31,509 nucleotides of DNA from Asparagopsis taxiformis (GCA_030407315.1 JALQPE010002257.1:1-31509), one strand, 5' to 3'. Shown: positions 10,683 to 20,159, counted from the stretch's first letter. Made by a program: numbers and translations. Notes: generated by a model from the letters alone, not told the origin.

Positions 10683-11744
10683 GTGCTCGACATGGATGTC
10701 CGCATCCATCACGGCGACCACTCTATTTTTCCTTGTCGTTCGACTCCAATTTCGTCTTTAATTTTTCATCCTCTCGCTCACACCCCTTCCTGTTGGTGCT
10801 CACCTCCCCGTACTGTACTCAAACACCCCCAATACCACTCTAGCACGCATTTTCAGCTACCTATCCCGCTTCCACGGTGCACACCTCCATTCCATACCTA
10901 CTTTTCTGCTCTACCGTACAGATTTCGTATAACCAGTCCTCATACTACCCAGAATAGGGAAAAACACCCCTGTCTTCTCTCGACCATGCTCTCCCCAACA
11001 CCTTTGCAACGTATTGTTCTTCAATACCCTCTCTCCTCTACCTCAACCCCTCTCCTTCGCCCTCTCCCACAACTTCCCCTGCAGCTTACTCTTCCAAAAC
11101 CTCTCACTCCCCATCCCGTACCCGACCTGCTCCACCCCTCCCTCCCTCAGCTGCTCCATGCCCCCACGCCATCCGCATCTTCGATACCGTATACACCACC
11201 ACCACCGGCCCACGCTCCCGCTCCCCCGCCGTCTCCCCAGAAACCTCCCGCTCTGAACCACATATCAACCCCCCACTTCGCACCCTTCCTCCCACTCCCC
11301 TCCCTCCCCAAATACAATAACCCCCTTCTTCTCCATCACATCCCCACTCACCACAGCCAGAACAGACGCCACCCCCTCCCCCTCTTTCTCCTCACTTTCC
11401 TAAAAACCCCTCCTCTCGGCGCCTTCAACCGCACCCTCCTACGGTCCCACCTAAACACCTCCTCCGCCCTCACTACCCCAACACCCCGCAGCGTCTCCCC
11501 AATCCCCATAATATGCTTGTCGGCACTCCTCTCCGAATCACACTCCATTCTAAACCGCCACTCCGTACATTTCCACCTCCCCCTGTACCATCCCAAGATT
11601 GCATCCCTCCACAGAACACATCCTCATACCACAGAAGAATTTTCTTCCTCTCATACCTCATCCTTAAAACCTCCATCTGCTCCATGTAAATTTGATGTAA
11701 ATATTTTCTCCACTATGCAATCTCAAACATGTATGAGCCTATGA
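10683..11744 (+). other. C-rich tract with long open frame, probably not a gene
   Basis: A 353-codon frame is open here, but the strand is strongly pyrimidine-biased (poly-Pro/Ser/Leu/His translation). The other plus frames and the minus strand are also open for long stretches, as expected when stop codons are depleted by composition. No domain, signal or conserved motif is seen. It resembles the C-rich gag-side sequence of the copia relic and could be element-derived. I would not annotate it as a protein without expression data. Confidence 0.3.
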
Positions 11745-11964
11745 CTTTCCGCTTGTCAACCCTGAATATTGGTACTCATGTATTCATAAAATAGGGCCAC
11801 CCACATCCCTATCCCGTTCTGCAAGCTTTACAAACCACTAGACGCATACTCCACAACTATACAACAAACACTACTCGCTATTTCAGACCACGCGGTACAC
11901 AAGTAGCGTAGTCTCAACCTCCGTGCAGCCTTCCCTGAAGCGTACAAGTGCGAAACACGTCTAG

Positions 11965-11987
11965 ACTACTACTACTACTACTACTAC
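11965..11987. repeat. (ACT)n microsatellite
   Basis: Seven ACT units and a partial eighth, uninterrupted. Confidence 0.9.
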
Positions 11988-12046
11988 GATATAGTATATC
12001 AGAAGTGACTGCGGGAATTTTCGGCACAGGAGATGCTGGGCCACCA

Positions 12047-12126
12047 AATTGATTTTTCGGAAATTTCAGAATTTCTGGGCTGGCCAGCAATGCAATCGAG
12101 CTGGACATCCACCGGACGTCCATTTC
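12047..12126 (+). repeat. MITE-like repeat, copy D (right half only)
   Basis: Contains the right-hand half of the family: TTTCTGGGCTGGCCAGCAAT, GCAATCGAGCTGGACATCC and the terminal ACCGGACGTCCATTTC. The hairpin half is missing. It shares its outer end with the copy at 17464-17657 (in reverse), which defines one terminus of the family. Confidence 0.6.
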
Positions 12127-12316
12127 AGGTTGGTCGTGAGAGAGTGGGGCGGGACCATGATGGAACAAGGACCAAGACCTGTCCCTGACGTGTTGAGCCT
12201 GAAATCGACCCTTCGTGAGACGCGATTTTGGCTTACAGTTAGTGCTTACAGAATCCAGTGATGACCCACTCGGGGCGGCGGTCGGTTCCTGGGGCCGTTG
12301 TGGCCAAATTAGACAC

Positions 12317-12483
12317 CCTGATTTGAATTAAAATTTGGGCTATTCTCAAAAACATGCACATGTGAACATGTTTTTGAGATGGGGATGTGCCGTACGGCAC
12401 AATCGACCCGCTGAAATCAAGGTTTTTTACAATATTTTTGCTGCCCGAAATTCTACAATTTCTGGGCTGGCCAGCAATGCAAT
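12317..12483 (+). repeat. MITE-like hairpin repeat, copy A
   Basis: Starts CCTGATTTGAATT. It holds a 13-bp-arm hairpin at 12344-12379 (TCTCAAAAACATG/CATGTTTTTGAGA), the 14-bp palindrome GTGCCGTACGGCAC at 12387-12400, then the CTGGGCTGGCCAGCAATGCA block, after which similarity ends. The first 92 bases are identical to copy B at 13497-13588. No open frame of note. Confidence 0.85.
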
Positions 12484-13496
12484 AGCTATCTGCTCTAAAC
12501 CGATTCTAACAAGCAGAAAGAATCCTCTCCTTCATGACGATGCTCTCGAATTGAGTGCAATGCAACGGACTCCCTCCAAGAGAACGACAAAGCATCGTCT
12601 TTTCAAGGCATTTCCGTACGAAAAATAATCGAAAAACATATTTGACTTTAACCTAACAGCTATCGCGAGCACCGTACTCAGCTATATTTCCTCTGTAATT
12701 TCTTCCTCCACCAATCAATAGCCGCTTGGTCACAGGCTTAAAGCCTTCCACTATCTGTCCTATCCATCGAAGACCCTCGGAGGGTTCGATCCAGGCCTTG
12801 ATCACCCATGATGGGTGTGCAACCCGAGAAATGAAAATGGAACATATTGCGACAGGGACGAGATATCATTCAATGAAAGAGAAGTTCTCTTTCGTTTACT
12901 TTTTTCTAACAAGATTCTAAACGTCTACAACAAACCCTATGTCGTCCGTCCGTTTTCATCCCGGAGAGATGTGGATGTGAGGTAAGACGCAGTGGTGATG
13001 TCGTGTTGATTCCCACAGACGGAGGTGGAGGAGGTGGCTACGGAGGAAGCCTGGAGAACTTCTCCGGTACTGACATCTCACATGTTGAGAACATGTGAGA
13101 TGTCAGTACCCATGGATGAGAAGAAAAACATGTTCAGGTCCGGTTCGGATATTGTTGCCATTAACGGAGGTGGAGGAGGCTATGGTGGAAGCCTGGAGAA
13201 GAATAGAGTAGTCCTATACCCATGGATCACAAGAAGACGTTGTTGGGCTCCTTTTCGAAGCCCATTCGTCTCTTGAATAAATTTAGCACCCAAATCATAT
13301 ACGATTGCCGAGTTGACACCCCGTATGTCTCGTTGGTAGAAATAGCAGGGGTTCCACCACTCAGCTGGCGGGAAGTAGTTACTGATTATATGAGATATGG
13401 CTTAGCTCCCGCCAAAACCGATAGCTCTGGGCTCAGGTTCTCCAAATGTGGTTATACGAATGTGTTCTGACAATGCTAGAAGACGAATATCTGCAT
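12484..13496. other. No confident gene; duplicated Gly-rich segment and hairpin
   Basis: A purine-rich segment of about 38 bp (GGAGGTGGAGGAGG..., then GGAAGCCTGGAGAA) occurs at 13019-13058 and again at about 13164-13200. In one frame each copy reads GGGGGYGGSLE. Each is followed by similar text containing CCATGGAT. Between them lies a perfect 21-bp inverted repeat (13066-13110). This may be a decaying fragment of a repetitive gene. The remainder (12484-13018, 13276-13496) shows nothing I recognise. Confidence 0.4.
13066..13110. repeat. Perfect 21-bp inverted repeat, 3-nt loop
   Basis: Arms 13066-13086 and 13090-13110 are exact reverse complements (GGTACTGACATCTC... and ...GAGATGTCAGTACC) with loop GAG. 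A transcript would form a very stable hairpin. It sits between the two copies of the Gly-rich segment. Confidence 0.85.
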
Positions 13497-13676
13497 CCTG
13501 ATTTGAATTAAAATTTGGGCTATTCTCAAAAACATGCACATGTGAACATGTTTTTGAGATGGGGATGTGCCGTACGGCACAATCGACCGCCGAAATCGAT
13601 GTTTTTTGCAATATTTTTTCTGCCCGAAATTGTAGAATTTCTGGTCTGGCCAGCAATGCATCTGAGCTGGACATCC
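13497..13676 (+). repeat. MITE-like hairpin repeat, copy B (left flank of the MTase-SET gene)
   Basis: Runs from CCTGATTTGAATT to GAGCTGGACATCC, with the hairpin at 13524-13559 and palindrome GTGCCGTACGGCAC at 13567-13580. Its first 92 bases are identical to copy A and differ at one position from the reverse complement of copy C (17566-17657). It lies about 350 bp upstream of the gene, pointing inward. Confidence 0.88.
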
Positions 13677-13740
13677 CCATGTCCAGTGGCCGTCCGGATG
13701 TCGCTCACCTGGTAAGCGTGATGCACCTGTGACAACCTAT

Positions 13741-13769
13741 GTGACTGCAGTCACAGCCGCCATGGCGGC
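13741..13769. promoter_or_regulatory. Two adjacent 14-bp palindromes upstream of the MTase-SET gene
   Basis: GTGACTGCAGTCAC (13741-13754) and GCCGCCATGGCGGC (13756-13769) are perfect palindromes separated by one base, about 260 bp before the ATG at 14027. They could be protein-binding sites of this promoter or part of a further repeat. No TATA box was recognised between 13700 and 14026. Regulatory function is inferred from position only. Confidence 0.3.
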
Positions 13770-14026
13770 CGTGCAGTACAACACTCAAAGACAGGGAATC
13801 ACAATCTTTTTAAAATTTTTCTCTACCACGTATCCGTCACAACTTATTACCTACACCGGTTACGGGTTTCAAGACCTTTCCAGTGCTGTGTACCCGTATA
13901 CTCTGTTCCGTTCGATATCAACCAGTGTTCCTCACGAAAGAGTGCAAACGTCACGAGATACGTCGTCAAATTTGACTGTCTCGCCGAGCGGTCGCCATCC
14001 TGTACCGAATTTCCACTCATTCCATT

Positions 14027-17000
14027 ATGACGAATAAGCGCAGGCGCAACAGCAATCCGATCGTTGACGACGCAACCGTGCCAATTCTGCGCGAACCCGC
14101 TAGCCCTTGGGAGGATTCTAGTGACATGGGTACACGTCGAAACGTAGGTCGCGCCGCCCGCGAAACTACTCTCGCTGGCAAAGACTTCCTCCGCCTCTTG
14201 CTGGATTTATTCGCCCACTCAAGTTTCGCAGACTTGACGGACAAGCCGGGAGGTTTCACATACGCGGACCTTGGCGCTTGGGTTGCGCAGGGCACGGAAG
14301 AACAATTTCTGGCGCTGCAAGGTCGACTCAGCATGGCCTTCAGCGGTCGTTCGAAGAATGCTGGAGTCGAGGCGGATGTTGCCGAAATCGTCATGGCAGA
14401 GATGAACGTTGAGCGAGCCAAGCAGATTGTTCGTCTGGCATTACCGATTGCCGAGTTTTCAAGACAGGATGAGCGTATCGGGCAATGGGTTGAGCACTGC
14501 ATCCTTTCTGGGATCGTGCCGCAGACCTTCCTTATTGGATGTAACATGCTTCCTTCGCCACTACAGGCGCCGCAGCGCGGGGAACCAAGCGCCTTCGTTC
14601 TTGCTCCACCGGAAACGTTCGAGGTATTGATGTATTTCCAAGCGTTGTCTATCATCCGAAATCACAACAAGAACCTGCCGCGTCGCCGAATAGGCGACGC
14701 GGCCGAAGAGGGGAACGAAGCCGCACGCGTCCCAGCCCATCGGAAAAGCACTAATCGAGCTTGTTACGTGGTTCAAGTTTTATACCATGCTTGGACCGAT
14801 GTGGCCTTCGCCGCAAAGTTTTCCAGCTTCGAAGAGTTGATGGCGCCGTACATCATTTTCGACAGCAGTGAGCATTGGTTTGACGTGCTCGATGAAGGTC
14901 TATTCGCACCGATGGAGCAGAAGCTAGATCTCTACCACGACAAAGCTCCCCTATCTCATCCTGATGGATATGGTGGAAAAGTAGAGACAAGAACCAGTGC
15001 GCAGCACAGTGCATTTAGGGACCTTGTGAGGAAGTTCTTCGACCGGTTGCAGTTTCTTATCGTCAACCCGGACCTGTACACCTGGCCGGAGTCCGACCGC
15101 TGGGGGGCGCTGGAAATATACTTGTCAAGCGGAAATCCGGACAAGCTGCCAGCGTACTTTGACACCCTCGACGAAGACGTTATGGCTGTCCTCCGCCCGG
15201 CACCACAAGCCGCGGACGCAGAAAAGGTCCCCAAGCCGGTTGATGACACTCCCACTCGTCGCAACACAGGAGGGAGAGGTTTGGTTCCGTCGACAAGACA
15301 CACAACCAGGCTTCAACTTGGACCTGGGAGGACCAGTCTTACTGCCCAAGGGCCGTCTCCCCCGTCACCGTCACCCCATGCGACAGAAGAGCAGGAAAGT
15401 GAAGGGCAGGCTCTCGCAAAGGACTTTCTTTCGAAAATGAGTCAGTATTGCCGGGTGTACGACGTCCCTTTCGAAGATTTGGTCAGTGCCGACGAGAGCC
15501 GAGAACACGTGCCCATCACGGGCAACGTTCAGCTCATTCTGACTGATCCGCCCTACAATGTTCGTCGTAAGAGGAACGATTCCAACTCTTCGTACGACAG
15601 GCTAACTGCAGAAGATATGCAGGCTAGCATCGAAGTGTTTGACGAGCTGTTGCGCCCCGGTGGCCACGGCATCGTGTTCTGCTCCGTTTTGCAGTTCTAC
15701 GAATGGTTCCATTACTTGGAAACGTACAAAGGACCGCAGTCAGAAGGCCCAACCGATGCTGCTGCCAGTGATGACGGGTCGGATGAAGAAGAGGTTACGT
15801 CCATGAATTCGGACTCCGAAGCATCGCAGCACAGTGGCGAAGAAAGTGCGGATGAGGAGGAGGAGGAGGACGAGGAGGAGGAGGACGTCGTTCGGAATTC
15901 AGTTTTCTTCGTTGACGAGGTACCTCTGTTGTTTGTCCGACTACCTGGGCACCTCTATCAAATGCCGGGGCGGAAGAGGTACCAACGCATGAACATGGCA
16001 GAGGTCGCTATCCACTTCTGGAAGCGAGGTGTTCCGTTCAAGACTGGAAGCGAGATGGTGGCCTATAGGAACCACGGATACATGGACGGCACGTACCCGG
16101 CGTGGTGCAACGTCACCATCAATATGCCCGCCATCGATTCGAATGAGATGGTGTGGCGAACAAGGAGCACAACCGGTGCTACGGTCAGAGTTCGTGCAGA
16201 GCAGAAGAGCGTCGCTCTCATGATGGAGTTGATCAGCCAGCATTCACAGCCTGGTGATATTGTTGTCGATCCATTCTCTGGCACTTTCGCAACGGGAAAA
16301 GCAGCTATGAGCTTGCCTGAGCACCGTGTTTTCGTCGGCAGTGACATGGACAAATTGTGTGTGGCACGATCGCTTCCAAAGCTGTGTGCAGTCATGTCAC
16401 GTGTAATTCTTTCAAACAACACTGACATGAGGGTCACGACAGAAGCGAAACAGAGTGCTGAGAAGTTCTTGGCGTCCCCCTCTGTCACGATGCGTACGCA
16501 GAGGGAACGCAGGATCATCGAACCCCCACCTGGCCTTCCCCTGTACCAGAGGTTCCCGAAATATATTCGGCAGTACCTCTGGCAGCTGTGCCCAGAGTCG
16601 ATTGCGTCGCACGAGCACATGGAAAAACCGGTACATTATTGGCCACCTTCCCTGCGCCGCTGGTTGCAAACTGAAAACCCTCGCGTGATGCGGGCACACG
16701 ATTGTGTTGCGAAAAAATTGAGCGTTCGACCATCGCTGATTAAGCATCCAAATGCAGGAAGAGGGCTCTTCGCTGAACAGACATTTAATGTTGGCGACGA
16801 AGTATGTGCATACTACGGAACTGTTGTGTACTCTGATATGAGCAAGGAGTCGATGAGGTTCGCGTACGGAGAGGGTCACATGGCGATAACGAAGGAAACA
16901 TTCTTGATGTATGCCATCAAGCTGTATGCAACAGCGGAGGACGACGAAAACATCGAGCATCCAATTTGGATTGTTCCGGCTCCGTTCTGTTCGGCGCAGT

Positions 17001-17230
17001 TCATCAACGACCCGCGGTATTTGCGAGGTGAGGACACTCCGGCGGAAGACACCAGGCGGATGGCCAACGTCGAGTTTGTCGAGAACTACAGCAGCGGTTC
17101 GACGGGGAAGAAGCTCAAGGCGAAGGACCTAGAAAATCCGAAGATCATTGTAGTACGTGCAATCCGCGATATCCGTCCGGGGCAGGAGCTCTACGTTCAT
17201 TATGGGACAGCGTTTAGAGCATGGAATTAG
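14027..17230 (+). CDS. DNA methyltransferase (DPPY) fused to SET domain
   Basis: An intact single-exon frame of 1067 codons. The N terminus is basic (KRRRN, residues 4-8, possible nuclear signal). Residues 40-400 look globular but match nothing I know. The methyltransferase spans about 455-800: DPPYN at 507-511 (catalytic motif IV, typical of N6-adenine, possible for N4-cytosine enzymes), HGIVFCSVLQF about 30-40 residues later, an acidic insert (about 580-625, runs of Asp/Glu), then DIVVDPFSGTFATGKAA with Asp748 (SAM-binding motif I) and FVGSDMD (motif II). This IV-before-I order is the beta class of bacterial and phage enzymes, unlike the eukaryotic MT-A70 family. Residues about 895-1062 form a SET domain: AGRGLFA, CAYYGTVV, FINDP (992-996, in place of NHSC), ANVEF, and GQELYVHYG with the likely catalytic Tyr1059. 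No post-SET cysteines follow. The gene probably methylates DNA and a protein (histone lysine?) in the nucleus; activity is inferred. Flanked by inverted hairpin repeats. Confidence is high for the domains and low for the substrate. Confidence 0.9.
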   Translation: MTNKRRRNSNPIVDDATVPILREPASPWEDSSDMGTRRNVGRAARETTLAGKDFLRLLLDLFAHSSFADLTDKPGGFTYADLGAWVAQGTEEQFLALQGRLSMAFSGRSKNAGVEADVAEIVMAEMNVERAKQIVRLALPIAEFSRQDERIGQWVEHCILSGIVPQTFLIGCNMLPSPLQAPQRGEPSAFVLAPPETFEVLMYFQALSIIRNHNKNLPRRRIGDAAEEGNEAARVPAHRKSTNRACYVVQVLYHAWTDVAFAAKFSSFEELMAPYIIFDSSEHWFDVLDEGLFAPMEQKLDLYHDKAPLSHPDGYGGKVETRTSAQHSAFRDLVRKFFDRLQFLIVNPDLYTWPESDRWGALEIYLSSGNPDKLPAYFDTLDEDVMAVLRPAPQAADAEKVPKPVDDTPTRRNTGGRGLVPSTRHTTRLQLGPGRTSLTAQGPSPPSPSPHATEEQESEGQALAKDFLSKMSQYCRVYDVPFEDLVSADESREHVPITGNVQLILTDPPYNVRRKRNDSNSSYDRLTAEDMQASIEVFDELLRPGGHGIVFCSVLQFYEWFHYLETYKGPQSEGPTDAAASDDGSDEEEVTSMNSDSEASQHSGEESADEEEEEDEEEEDVVRNSVFFVDEVPLLFVRLPGHLYQMPGRKRYQRMNMAEVAIHFWKRGVPFKTGSEMVAYRNHGYMDGTYPAWCNVTINMPAIDSNEMVWRTRSTTGATVRVRAEQKSVALMMELISQHSQPGDIVVDPFSGTFATGKAAMSLPEHRVFVGSDMDKLCVARSLPKLCAVMSRVILSNNTDMRVTTEAKQSAEKFLASPSVTMRTQRERRIIEPPPGLPLYQRFPKYIRQYLWQLCPESIASHEHMEKPVHYWPPSLRRWLQTENPRVMRAHDCVAKKLSVRPSLIKHPNAGRGLFAEQTFNVGDEVCAYYGTVVYSDMSKESMRFAYGEGHMAITKETFLMYAIKLYATAEDDENIEHPIWIVPAPFCSAQFINDPRYLRGEDTPAEDTRRMANVEFVENYSSGSTGKKLKAKDLENPKIIVVRAIRDIRPGQELYVHYGTAFRAWN

Positions 17231-17261
17231 GGTCACGAAAGATGTTTTCATTTCGACTACA

Positions 17262-17267
17262 AATAAA
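17262..17267 (+). promoter_or_regulatory. Polyadenylation signal AATAAA
   Basis: Canonical AATAAA 32 bases after the stop of the MTase-SET gene. It supports a eukaryotic Pol II transcript rather than bacterial contamination. Confidence 0.6.
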
Positions 17268-17463
17268 GCTACGTTCCAGAGTTGAAGTATATCATATAAT
17301 GCAGCATGTCCAGCCACCATTAGTCCAGGGTGAAACCTATTGAGCAGTACTCGCCTGTCAAAAACCAATCGTTCACACTCTAGGTGCACTTCGTCCGAGC
17401 AGTGAACCTGACTGCTTGGTTGCTGTTATGCGTGCAGATGCAAAATACAAGACCAAGTTGAAA

Positions 17464-17657
17464 TGGACGCCCGGTGGATGTCCAGCTCAGTTGCATTGCT
17501 GTCCAGCCCAGAAATTCTACAATTCAGGGCAGAAAAAAATATTGCAAAAAACATCGATTTCAGCGGGTCGATTGTGCCGTACGGCACACCCCCATCTCAA
17601 AAACATGTTCACATGTGCATGTTTTTGAGAATAGCCCAAATTTTAATTCAAATCAGG
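17464..17657 (-). repeat. MITE-like hairpin repeat, copy C (right flank, inverted)
   Basis: The reverse complement of copies A and B. The plus strand reads TGGACGCCCGGTGGATGTCC first, then the palindrome at 17574-17587, the hairpin at 17595-17630, and AATTCAAATCAGG at the end. Over the 92-base hairpin half it differs from A and B at one base. It keeps the GGACG-CCGG outer end that copy B lacks, and just beyond 17657 lies GACGTCTTCCGGACAT, which may be the other terminus of a full-length repeat of about 215 bp. Confidence 0.88.
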
Positions 17658-17890
17658 ACGTCTTCCGGACATAGGGGTGCTCGCGGCCTAGCTCGACAGC
17701 TGTAATTGTACCTCATTAAATACTGTTGATGACTGCCTACCGTATACAATCTGGGCTGTTGGCGTATTCTCCGGTACTTGACCTGACCTGAACGTTCATC
17801 GCAGACCGTTGTGGTTACCGACACTATACAGCAATCTTTTTTGTATCTCGTGCAACTCAATCCTTCCATCGCTTCCGGGAAGGCTTCATT

Positions 17891-20159
17891 ATGCCGCCGC
17901 GTATTGCGAAGAAAGCTCCAAAGCCTCCGGGCCTCCAGAAAAACCGGTCAGCAGCTGCTGTATCGAGTGCCCGACAATCCCGTGCGAAGAAGCGGTCTGG
18001 GCCTACCGGCAGCATTGAACCGCGGTCCGGTAGTCGCAGGACGGACCGGCGCAGAACTGGGGATCCGCAGCGAGAAAGTGAGGAAGGAGGAACGGCGCGG
18101 AGAGAGATGGGGCTTGACCGAGGCAAGCGTGCTCGCAGGGACAGTGAACATCATGATGATGACATGATAGTGGCTCAAAACATGTTGGAATTGCGGCAGA
18201 GTGCTATGGCAAAGGTAGTTCCTCCCGGGTTGGCAGATGCGGAGGTGCTGCAGACGGAGTCCCAGCCGGGGGTTCGCGAGACACTGGAGGCTGTGACCCC
18301 CACTGCGCCAACTATGCCGAGTACATCAGCCCCAGCAGGTAATGCAGTCAGGGACCCGAGGATAGCGGCAAGGGATGTTGTTTCTGAGCAACGTTCACAG
18401 GATGCCAACTATCATCGGCGGTCAGGTGGTACTGAGGGGAGAGAGCAGCCGGAGTGCGGGCCTCGTCACAACAGACCGTCATTGGTGCCAAATATGCGCG
18501 TAACGCCCCCGCGACGTCAGGCTATTGCCGATGGAGGACATCATAATCCCGATAGCGTGCGAGATGGGGGACGGTGAGGGCAGAGAGGTTGCATCCGCCG
18601 GAATCCATCGATTTAATGGCGAGTCGCATCAATGCGCAGAAGAAGAAGATCGCGGAGCTGGAAAAAAAGTGTTTAGCCAGGACATAGCAAACAAGGCGCT
18701 CACCACGGAGATAGTTGCGTTGGAGGCTAAGGTGAAGACTCTGCAGGCGGAAAATGCCAGCCTTACTGCAATTGCGAGAACAGGTAGAATCAGTGATCAC
18801 GGTGGCGGTAAGTCGAAAATACAGAAAGCCATTCCTGTGAAATACCTTGGAGTTCTTAGGGCGGTTGAGGAAAACCTGACAAAGTGGTGCAAGAACGAGA
18901 CTATGGAGCTGGACCCTATAGCGGAACAAACGCAGAGACGTTGGACTGGACGTACCATCGAGGTAGAGCCAGGTAGAAGGGACACTTTGGAGCGAAAACG
19001 GTGTAGGATATATTGCTACCCCTCCGGGCTACATCATCAAGAATCTGCAGTGGTATACACCTTCGTACAGAGACGAGAGTGATCTGCTGAATGACTTGGT
19101 GCGACACGTACTGCGTCAAAGTCCGTGGTGTGATGTGTTTTCCGATGAGGAGCAGCGTGTGTGCTGTCAAGAGGCTGTGGCGGGGAGCAAGGAATTGAAA
19201 GTGAAGGTGACGCAGAAACTGTCCGACGTGATGAGTGCACGGAAGCGTAATGCGAGGGACAGATTGTTCGGTTCGCTGGGGTACACGAAATTAATGTCTA
19301 GATGCACGATGCTGACGACGCGAGCTGAGATGGACGAGCGAGAGGATCAAAAGCGCGAAGCGTCTGAGAAGCTTTTGAAACGGGAAAGCAACGGTGATTT
19401 GGATATGGGGAGGTGGCGAACGGCACCGTTCTCAGAGCTGCGATACAGCAAAGGCATGGTTCCTGACAGCTTCGAAATGGAAGTGAATGGTGATGCATGG
19501 TTTAACAACCGAGTAGCTGTGAATGTGCTGGACATCTTCAGGGGGTATTCGATACGACCAGAACAAGTAATGGACATAGAGACGAGCATACTAACGCTGG
19601 CGCGCCTGGATGCTTGGCTAGTGACTACTGTGGAGTGTTTGGATGAACCGAAGGGGAAAGGAGGTGCACGGCAGAAGGAGTTTACAAGGCGGTACAGTCA
19701 ATATGTGGGGGTAGCTTTTCAGCAATTAGTTGGTATGGTGGTGTACTGCATGTCTTGTCTCCAAGGCTCGCAAGCAAGGAAGAAACGGACGTTGTCGAGA
19801 GCGAACAGCGGACTAGTGCACAGTCACGGCATGTGTTTGCAAGCCGTACTGTGACAAGAGAGGCTGTTGAAGTGTGGCAAAGCGGAGAGGGGTCTGGAAT
19901 TGTTCATGTCGTTGATGATGTAAACCGTTGCTCATCACTTGTTCTAGTGTCCGAGGATTGGATTCAATCGCATATTACGTCAAACCTCGGTGCTGTAATG
20001 GATTGTGTGATTGCGCAAGGACTAATTGGTGCAGAACTTTTCGTCGTTGACCCATATGCTGGACACCTGAGTGCAAACCTGAATGTCGAAATCAATGCCG
20101 CACAGTATGGGGGCATGGAGCGCGCCATGCAGCCACTGCTGATAACGGTTTTGGCGTAA
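17891..20159 (+). pseudogene. Coiled-coil protein gene, frameshifted; probable element partner gene
   Basis: Begins at ATG 17891 after a 230-bp leader. The N-terminal 200 codons are basic and low in complexity (RIAKKAPKPPG, many Arg/Ser/Glu). A coiled coil follows but is split: KKKIAELEKKC (about 18640-18672) in one frame and NKALTTEIVALEAKVKTLQA (from about 18690) in the next. Then IPVKYLGVLRAVEENLTKW, a frame change near 18960, YIATPPGYIIKNLQWYTPSY, and a long clean stretch to 19854 (LGYTKLMSR, DAWFNNRVAVNVLDIF). Another shift near 19760 leads to a C-terminal frame ending at 20159. At least three or four indels disable it as read. I do not recognise the family. It converges on the transposase relic with 90 bp between the stops, so it was probably the second gene of that transposon. 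Confidence 0.5.

Larger units (their letters stand above)
13497..17657. mobile_element. Candidate element: MTase-SET gene between inverted repeats
   Basis: Copies B and C of the hairpin repeat are inverted relative to each other. Their outer ends are CCTGATTTGAATT and AATTCAAATCAGG, and their inner ends are GAGCTGGACATCC and GGATGTCCAGCTC. Together they enclose a single intact gene in 4.16 kb. This is the layout of a DNA element with long terminal inverted repeats, or of two independent MITE insertions. I see no target-site duplication directly outside the outer ends (GCAT against ACGT) and no transposase inside. The same repeat without a gene occurs as copy A, which favours independent insertions but also fits a non-autonomous family. 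Inference only. Confidence 0.3.

Noticed and set aside
10683..11744. 353-codon open frame
   Set aside because: The strand is pyrimidine-rich, so stops are rare in all its frames; the translation is Pro/Ser/Leu/His low complexity without domains.
12770..12830. Second tRNA-like sequence (GGGTTCGATCC)
   Set aside because: The flanks do not pair as a T arm and no acceptor or anticodon stem can be drawn.
12317..13676. Copies A and B as the two LTRs of a small element
   Set aside because: They are direct repeats 1.2 kb apart, but the sequence between has no primer-binding site, gag or pol, and a third copy is inverted.
14017..14655. 212-codon minus-strand frame opposite the start of the MTase-SET gene
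   Set aside because: It is a shadow of a much longer frame with clear domains; no motif of its own.
14027..17230. Bacterial contamination as source of the methyltransferase gene
   Set aside because: It is fused to a SET domain with an acidic insert, has an AATAAA after its stop, no ribosome-binding site, and lies between repeats also found elsewhere in this eukaryotic window.
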